From JBOGUF01 sp050696075 (GTDB lineage Bacteria; Chloroflexota; Chloroflexia; Thermomicrobiales; UBA6265): 64,000 bases of DNA. The translations under genes and the position numbers were made by a program. Positions within the stretch are counted from its first letter, which is position 1. Every line of letters begins with the position of its first letter. The notes below the pieces were generated by a model. It ran no database searches. It worked only from the letters and a program-made list of their open reading frames with translations, and was not told the origin of the DNA. Of this stretch, positions 58,511-64,000 are shown piece by piece. The stretch covers positions 1 to 64,000 of the forward strand of contig JBOGUF010000126.1 in assembly GCA_050696075.1 (NCBI GenBank), in the 5' to 3' direction.

Positions 58511-59800
58511 ATGGATGCGAATCGGGTAGCGGTCATCGGCGGGGCGGGCCACGTCGGTCTGGGAATGTGCCTCGTCTTGGCGGACGCCGGTTGGGCGGTT
58601 GACGGGATCGACGTCAATGACGCCGCCAACGCCAAGATCATGGCCGGCGTGGTGCCGAGCCTGGAACGACATGGCGAGGAGTACCTCGCGGCCGCGCTCC
58701 GCCACGGGCGATTGAAGATGACGTCGGATGCCTCCGTCGTCAGCCAGGCCGGCGTCGTCATCATCATCCTGGGGACGCCGATCGACGAAAACCTCAATCC
58801 TCGCTTCGGTCATCTCAAGAGCCTGCTTGTCTCCCTCAAACCGTTCCTGCGACGCGGGCAGCTCATCGTCCTGCGCAGCACCGTCTCGCCCGGCACCACC
58901 GAGCGGGTGCGGACGCTGATCGAGCGTCTCCTGGGATGGGAATGCGGCCGGGACTACGCCCTGGTCTTCGCGCCCGAACGGGTGCTCCAAGGCCACAGCA
59001 TCGAGGAGCTCACCTCCCTGCCCCAGATTGTCGGCGCCTTCGACGACCACGGCTACGAGCAAGCGGCCCGCTTTTTTTCGACCTATGTCCGCAACGAATG
59101 CATCCGCCTGACGCCGGTCGAGGCCGAGCTCGGCAAGCTCATCACCAACATGAGCCGCTACCTCAGCTTTGCGTTCGCCAACGAGATTCATCTGATTGCC
59201 GACATCTGGTCAGCGAATGCGAACCGGATCATCGACGCGATCAACCGGGACTATCCCCGTCTCCGCATTCCTCGCCCCGGCCCAAACGTCGGCGGACCTT
59301 GCCTCTACAAGGACGGCTACTTCTTGCTGGAGCGCATCCCCTTTCCGGAGTTGATCAGCGCCGCCTTCAAGATCAACGAAGGGATGACCGCCCAGATCGC
59401 GATGAAAATCGAGCGGATGCCCCACGTGCAGCACATCGGCATCCTGGGGATGAGCTTCAAGGCCGACAACGACGACCTGCGCAACTCCCTCTCCTTCAAG
59501 CTGCGCAAGCAACTCGACAACGGCGTCTACGAGGTGTCGTGCGTCGATCCCTTCCATGAGGAGTATCAGGACGTCTCCAACCTGCAGGGCGCGGACTGCA
59601 TTGTCCTGATGACGCCGCACTCCGCGTTCGCGGACCTCGGCCGGATTGCTGAATGGGTCGGCAACCCCGAGTGCCGGGTCATCGACATCTGGGGATTCTG
59701 GACCGACATGCGGTACGAGTCGAACAACGGTGTTTTTCGGCTCGGCGACGCGATGGCCGCGGTTACGCCGAGCAACATGCAGCGGGTGGGAGTGGCATAG
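58511..59800 (+). CDS. Nucleotide-sugar dehydrogenase (UDP-ManNAc/WecC-like)
   Basis: 429 aa from ATG 58511 (AGGAGG upstream). VIGGAGHVGLGMCLVLADAGWAV (NAD loop), LGTPIDENLNP, RSTVSPGTTERV, FAPERVLQG, and the catalytic Cys in VGGPCLYKDGYFL. Closer to the UDP-N-acetylmannosamine/GlcNAc dehydrogenase branch than to the copy at 56198, so a second uronic acid is likely in the polymer. It overlaps by one base the next start. Confidence 0.88.
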   Translation: MDANRVAVIGGAGHVGLGMCLVLADAGWAVDGIDVNDAANAKIMAGVVPSLERHGEEYLAAALRHGRLKMTSDASVVSQAGVVIIILGTPIDENLNPRFGHLKSLLVSLKPFLRRGQLIVLRSTVSPGTTERVRTLIERLLGWECGRDYALVFAPERVLQGHSIEELTSLPQIVGAFDDHGYEQAARFFSTYVRNECIRLTPVEAELGKLITNMSRYLSFAFANEIHLIADIWSANANRIIDAINRDYPRLRIPRPGPNVGGPCLYKDGYFLLERIPFPELISAAFKINEGMTAQIAMKIERMPHVQHIGILGMSFKADNDDLRNSLSFKLRKQLDNGVYEVSCVDPFHEEYQDVSNLQGADCIVLMTPHSAFADLGRIAEWVGNPECRVIDIWGFWTDMRYESNNGVFRLGDAMAAVTPSNMQRVGVA

Positions 59801-60793
59801 ATGAGGGTCCTGGTAACCGGCAGCGAAGGTTCGCTGATGCAGGCGGTGATCCCCGTCCTCCTGGCGGAAGGCCACGAGGTGACGGGGGTCGACAATTTTG
59901 CGCGCCACGGGCGGATCGAGCGACAGCGCGACTACGCCTTCGTCGAGGGCGACCTGACCGATCCGGCGACGGTCGACAGGATCATGCAGGGCGTCGACGG
60001 GGTCATCCAGGGCGCCGCGACGTTGTACGGCGGCGGCGCATTTCATCGCTACCCGGCATCGATCCTGAGCAACGACGTAACCCTGCACGCCAACATCCTG
60101 CGCGCTGCCAAGCGCCGCGGCGTTTCGCGGGTGGCCTACATTTCAAGCTCGATGATGTACGAGCGGGCAACACGCGTGCCCAGCTCCGAGGAGGACGCCG
60201 AACAGTTCGGCATCCCATTCACCGACTACGGGCTGTCCAAACTCGTCGGGGAGCGGCTATCGCGGGCGTTCTGGCAGGAGTTCGGGCTGGAGTACGTCCT
60301 CTGGCGGCCGTTCAACATCATCACGCCCTGGGAGCGCGGCGATGTCCAGATCGGGAAAAGCCACGTCTTCGCCGACTTTATCGAGGCGATCTGCGTCCGC
60401 CGGGAGCGCACGATCCCGATCATTGGCGATGGGGAACAGGTCCGCTGCTTCACCTGGATCGAGGACGTGGCCGAGGCCATCGCCCGCTTTTCCTTCCGCG
60501 ACGAAGCGCGCAACGACGCCTTCAACCTGGGCAACCCGCAACCCATCACGATGAAGGAGTTGGCCCACGCCATCTTCCGGCGGGCGCGCGAACGCGGGCT
60601 CTTTCCACCTGACGCCGAACTGACCTTTCGCCCACTCCCCGCCGCCGCCGGCGATGTCCGCCGGCGCATCCCGGACGTCTCAAAGGTCAAGAGCGTCTTC
60701 GGCTGGGAAGCGCGCGTCGACGCTGACGAGGCGCTCGACCGCTGCATCGACCACGTCCTCGGCCCGGCGACCGTGCTCGTCGCCACGGCATGA
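59801..60793 (+). CDS. NAD-dependent epimerase/dehydratase
   Basis: 330 aa from ATG 59801. The cofactor loop is VLVTGSEGSLMQAVIPVLLAEGH (GxxGxxx variant), then GVIQGAATLYGGG, SSSMMYER, DYGLSKLVGE (Y-x-x-x-K), and RPFNIITPWE. An extended SDR acting on nucleotide sugars; which epimer cannot be told. The glycine loop differs from the usual GGAGFIG, so the NAD pocket may be altered. Confidence 0.85.
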   Translation: MRVLVTGSEGSLMQAVIPVLLAEGHEVTGVDNFARHGRIERQRDYAFVEGDLTDPATVDRIMQGVDGVIQGAATLYGGGAFHRYPASILSNDVTLHANILRAAKRRGVSRVAYISSSMMYERATRVPSSEEDAEQFGIPFTDYGLSKLVGERLSRAFWQEFGLEYVLWRPFNIITPWERGDVQIGKSHVFADFIEAICVRRERTIPIIGDGEQVRCFTWIEDVAEAIARFSFRDEARNDAFNLGNPQPITMKELAHAIFRRARERGLFPPDAELTFRPLPAAAGDVRRRIPDVSKVKSVFGWEARVDADEALDRCIDHVLGPATVLVATA

Positions 60794-60818
60794 CGACGCT
60801 CATGGACGGAGGACTCGC

Positions 60819-61898
60819 ATGAGTGTCGCACTCATTTCCGGCGCGGCGGGTTTGGTCGGCTCCGAGGCAGCCACCTACTTTGCCGACCAGGGTTTCCACG
60901 TCGTCGGGATCGACAACGACATGCGCCGCGAACTCTTTGGCGACGAGGCGACGACGGCGCCGAACCTGCAGCGCCTGCGGCAGGTGATCCCCGCCTACGA
61001 GCACCACGCCGTTGACATTCGCGACGAGGCCGCAATCTTCAGGATCTTCGCGCGGCACGGGCGCGAGATCTCGCTCGTGATTCATACGGCCGCGCAGCCC
61101 TCTCACGACTGGGCGGCGAAGGCCCCTATGACCGACTTTACGGTGAACGCCAACGGCACGCTGGTGCTGCTGGAGGCGACCCGCCGCTTTGCGCCCAACG
61201 CCGTCTTTATCTTTACCTCGACCAACAAGGTCTACGGCGACCGGCCAAATCGGCTGCCGCTCGTCGAACTGGAGACCCGGTGGGAGATCGAGCCAACCCA
61301 TGCCTATGCCGGGGGCATCCCCGAGGAGATGTCGATCGACGGCTCGCTCCACAGCCTCTTCGGCGCCTCGAAAGTGGCGGCCGACGTGTTGGTCCAGGAA
61401 TACGGGCACTACTTCGGCCTGGCTACGGCCTGCTTCCGCGGCGGCTGCTTGACCGGCCCCCACCACGCCGGCGCCCAATTACACGGCTTCCTCTCCTATC
61501 TGATGAAGTGCGCGCTCACCGGCATTCCATACACCGTCTTCGGATACCAGGGCAAGCAGGTGCGGGACAACATCCATAGCGGGGACCTCGCTCGTGCCTT
61601 CCACGCCTTCTACAAGAACCCGCGCCGCGGCGAGGTCTACAACATCGGCGGAGGCAGATTCAGCAACTGCTCAATGCTCGAAGCGATCGCCCTGGTCGAG
61701 CAGATCGCGGAACGGCCGCTCCTCTGGAGCTATCGGGAGGAAAACCGCGTCGGTGATCACGTCTGGTGGATCAGCGATCTCTCCCGTTTCCAGTCGCACT
61801 ACCCCGACTGGTCGCCGCGCTACGACGTCCCAGCCATTTTGACCGAGATCGCCGCCGCGGGGCGCGAGCGGTGGACGCCGCGGATGGCGGTGCGATGA
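60819..61898 (+). CDS. NAD-dependent epimerase (CDP-paratose-2-epimerase-like)
   Basis: 359 aa from ATG 60819 (GGAGGA upstream). ISGAAGLVGSEAATYFADQGFHVVGIDNDMRRELFG, VIHTAAQPSHDWA, STNKVYGD, and FRGGCLTGPHHAGAQLHGFLSYL match the CDP-tyvelose/paratose epimerase group. YxxxK is present only in shifted form (FGASKVAADVL). In the polysaccharide operon it would supply a deoxy- or epimerised sugar. Confidence 0.82.
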   Translation: MSVALISGAAGLVGSEAATYFADQGFHVVGIDNDMRRELFGDEATTAPNLQRLRQVIPAYEHHAVDIRDEAAIFRIFARHGREISLVIHTAAQPSHDWAAKAPMTDFTVNANGTLVLLEATRRFAPNAVFIFTSTNKVYGDRPNRLPLVELETRWEIEPTHAYAGGIPEEMSIDGSLHSLFGASKVAADVLVQEYGHYFGLATACFRGGCLTGPHHAGAQLHGFLSYLMKCALTGIPYTVFGYQGKQVRDNIHSGDLARAFHAFYKNPRRGEVYNIGGGRFSNCSMLEAIALVEQIAERPLLWSYREENRVGDHVWWISDLSRFQSHYPDWSPRYDVPAILTEIAAAGRERWTPRMAVR

Positions 61899-62698
61899 TC
61901 GATCACGGCAAGAAGAACGTCCTGGGCATCCTGGTCGACGCCGTCGATTACGACGGCGCCCTCGCGCGGATCGTGTCAGCCGCGCGCGACCGGCAGGCGC
62001 TGGCCGTGACGGCCCTCGCCGTCCACGGCGTGATGACCGGCTACACCGACGACGAGCACCGGGGCCGCTTGAATCGCCTCGATCTGGTGGTGCCGGACGG
62101 CCAGCCGGTCCGGTGGGCGCTCAACCTGATCCATCGCACGCGCCTGTCCAAGCGGGTCTATGGCCCAGAGCTGATGCTGCGGACCTGCGCGGCCGCCGCG
62201 CGCGACGGGATCGGCATCTACCTCTACGGCAGCATGCCGGTCGTCGTCGAGCGGCTGCAAGCGTCCCTGCGTGAGCGGTTCCCAGGTCTGAATATCGCGG
62301 GCGCGGAACCGTCGAAGGCCCGGCGCCTCACGCCGGCCGAGAAGGAGGAGGTCGTCGCCCGGATCCGGGCATCGGGCGCCCGCATCGTCTTTGTCGGCCT
62401 CGGCTGCCCCCGTCAGGAGGTCTGGGCCTACGAGTACCGCGACGAGCTCGCCATGCCGATCATCGCGGTCGGCGCCGCCTTTGACTTTCACGCCGGTGCC
62501 AAACCGCGGGCGCCGCGGTGGATGCAAGATCGCGGCCTGGAATGGCTCTTCCGGCTCGGGTGCGAGCCCCGCCGCCTGTGGCGGCGGTACCTCCTGCTGA
62601 ACCCCTGGTACGCCGGCCTGGTCGCGGCCCAGTGGCTGCGCCTCAAGCAGTTTTCGCCCACCGTCGACCGACCGATCAACCAGGTCTCCCATGGCTGA
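61895..62698 (+). CDS. WecG/TagA/CpsF-family glycosyltransferase (GT26)
   Basis: 267 aa from ATG 61895, overlapping the previous stop (ATGA). ALAVHGVMTGYTDDEHRGRLNRLDLVVPDGQPVRWAL, KRVYGPELMLRTCAAAARDGIGIYLYGS, VFVGLGCPRQEVWAYEY, and AVGAAFDFHAGAKPRAPRWMQDRGLEWLFRL are the complete GT26 signature. It adds the second sugar to the lipid-linked primer, typically ManNAc or its uronic acid. Confidence 0.92.
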   Translation: MIDHGKKNVLGILVDAVDYDGALARIVSAARDRQALAVTALAVHGVMTGYTDDEHRGRLNRLDLVVPDGQPVRWALNLIHRTRLSKRVYGPELMLRTCAAAARDGIGIYLYGSMPVVVERLQASLRERFPGLNIAGAEPSKARRLTPAEKEEVVARIRASGARIVFVGLGCPRQEVWAYEYRDELAMPIIAVGAAFDFHAGAKPRAPRWMQDRGLEWLFRLGCEPRRLWRRYLLLNPWYAGLVAAQWLRLKQFSPTVDRPINQVSHG

Positions 62699-62743
62699 CA
62701 GGATGTGCGCCACCGGTTGCACGAAACGATCGGGGTGGCGCGG

Positions 62744-64000
62744 ATGATCGCTCAAACTGTCCGCCTGGATCTGGATCATGTGCGGCAGATCTTCGGCCCG
62801 CGAGGCTCCGCCCTGCTCCGCAAGGGCGTCTGGGGCATCGCCGATCAGGCGCTGATCTCGGCGACAAACTTCATGACAATGGTCCTTCTGGCCCGCGGGT
62901 TGGGTCCGGCCGCCTTCGGCGCGTTCGCCGTCGCCTACACCGTGCTGCTGGCCACGAATAGTTTTCAGGCGGCGCTGATCACCCAACCACACCACCTCTT
63001 CGGCGCAACCCGTCAGGACGACGACTACGTCCAGTACACGACGGCGGTCGCGATTGGCCAGATCGGTTTAGCCCTCGGGCTGGCCATCGTCGTAGCCATC
63101 AGCGCCGCGGTCGCCTATCTCGCCGGTTGGAGCCGCGCCGCGCCGCTCCTGGCGGCGCTCGCTCCTATCATCGTCGCCTGGCAGTTTCAGGAATTCGTGC
63201 GCCGGGTGCTCTACACGAAAACCGATACCCGTGGCGCCTTCACCAACGACCTGATCAGCTACGGAGGCCAGGTGCTCGGCGTCGCGGCCATCTGGCGCCT
63301 CGGCCTCCTGACCGAAATGACGGTGCTCGCGGTCCTTGGCGCGACCTCCGCCCTCGCCTCGATCGTCGGCCTGGTGCAACTCCGGTCGCACATTGATTGG
63401 GCCGTCAATGCCGATCGCCTGCGGGCAGCGACCGCCGAGCATTGGCGGTTTGGCAAGTGGCTGGTCGGCAGCAATCTCGTGTCGTGGACCTCGGGGCAGG
63501 CCTATCCCGTCCTGATTGCCGGTCTCGTCAGCGTGACCGCGACCGGCATCATGCGCGCCGTTTCGACCGTTCTGGGCCCCGGCAACATCGTGGTGAACGC
63601 CCTGGAGACCCTGCTCACGCCCAGAGCGGCAACAGTCTACGCGCGCGAGGGCGTGCCCGCCTTCCAGACCTTCATCCGCCGGGCCGCCATCGGCGTCACC
63701 TGCCTTATGGGCGGCTATTCACTGGTCGTCGCCGTCTTCGCCGAGCCAATCCTGCGCGTCCTCTACGGCGACCAGTACAGCGAGTATGGGTGGCTGCTTG
63801 CGCTCGTCGCCCTGCATTACGTTCTGATCTCGACGCGCACGGTCGCCTCAATCGGCTTGCGCAGCATGGGGCATACCTCGCCCATCTTTCGCGCCTACCT
63901 CTGCTCGGCAGCGGCGACGCTGACCGTCGGGATCGTGGCGCTCCATACGTTCGGTCTGATCGGCGCGGCGCTGGGGATCCTGATGAACGCGGTGATCACC
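62744..64000 (+). CDS. Polysaccharide flippase (Wzx/MATE-like), cut by the window end
   Basis: At least 419 aa from ATG 62744 (GTG 62735 possible), with no stop before 64000. Multiple TM helices begin at KGVWGIADQALISATNFMTMVLLARGLGPAAFGAFAVAYTVLL, the typical polysaccharide-biosynthesis flippase N-terminus. It moves lipid-linked repeat units across the membrane. Lies 45 bp after the GT26 gene. The open end suggests only the last helices are missing. Confidence 0.85.
   Translation, partial: MIAQTVRLDLDHVRQIFGPRGSALLRKGVWGIADQALISATNFMTMVLLARGLGPAAFGAFAVAYTVLLATNSFQAALITQPHHLFGATRQDDDYVQYTTAVAIGQIGLALGLAIVVAISAAVAYLAGWSRAAPLLAALAPIIVAWQFQEFVRRVLYTKTDTRGAFTNDLISYGGQVLGVAAIWRLGLLTEMTVLAVLGATSALASIVGLVQLRSHIDWAVNADRLRAATAEHWRFGKWLVGSNLVSWTSGQAYPVLIAGLVSVTATGIMRAVSTVLGPGNIVVNALETLLTPRAATVYAREGVPAFQTFIRRAAIGVTCLMGGYSLVVAVFAEPILRVLYGDQYSEYGWLLALVALHYVLISTRTVASIGLRSMGHTSPIFRAYLCSAAATLTVGIVALHTFGLIGAALGILMNAVIT

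Overview
The window is a very GC-rich bacterial chromosome segment. Several features point to a Chloroflexota lineage, perhaps Thermomicrobia-like: paired Tat-exported ferritin-like proteins, a DnaA-domain-I/HTH protein with an AAA partner, Csx15, an RNHCP protein, a TreT-like glycosyltransferase, and many single-gene units with a TATACT/TACAAT-type -10 box. This placement is inference; there is no rRNA gene in the window. All coding calls were made from reading frames, start context and motifs, without database searches.

Layout. 0-4.8 kb: two orphan ParD antitoxins, a methyltransferase, a broken nucleotidyltransferase, two exported ferritin-like proteins and a small-molecule kinase. 4.9-9.2 kb: a MerR-type regulator, an AAA ATPase and a large HTH protein with two DnaA-domain-I-like modules, with a candidate opposite-strand RNA between a sigma70-type promoter and a terminator. 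9.4-14.5 kb: a single-pass surface protein, a Crp/Fnr regulator, a TreT-like glycosyltransferase and a DUF559 endonuclease amid dispersed hairpin repeats. 15.0-26.0 kb: a type III-B CRISPR locus with cmr1-6, csx15, a membrane-anchored SAVED-domain protein, cas1, a four-repeat array, cas2 and a stand-alone reverse transcriptase. 26.0-29.1 kb: two PIN-toxin modules and a relic antitoxin. 29.2-48 kb: ordinary single genes (MBL hydrolase, Uma2, SDR, VOC, GNAT, two PAP2 phosphatases, SelA-like PLP enzyme, site-2 protease, MoaC, polysaccharide deacetylase, MIP18, TauE, TPR-RecQ). 48.2 kb: tRNA-Sec with an integrase relic beside it. 49.5-64.0 kb: a double beta-propeller surface protein and an exopolysaccharide cluster (Wzz/BY-kinase, UDP-xylose synthase-like, two nucleotide-sugar dehydrogenases, priming transferase, two epimerases, WecG/TagA transferase, flippase running off the end).

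How it works together. The Cmr complex (Cmr1-6) should make cyclic oligoadenylate through the GGDD site of Cas10. The TM-SAVED protein is the likely sensor/effector and Csx15 the likely damper, while Cas1-Cas2-RT could acquire spacers from RNA. The polysaccharide genes give a plausible path from UDP-glucose to UDP-glucuronate to UDP-xylose, then lipid-linked priming, export and chain-length control.

The intergenic DNA is unusual. It carries at least five families of short palindromic repeats and at least fifteen arrays with a strict 7-bp period. Both kinds also lie inside coding genes as in-frame linkers.
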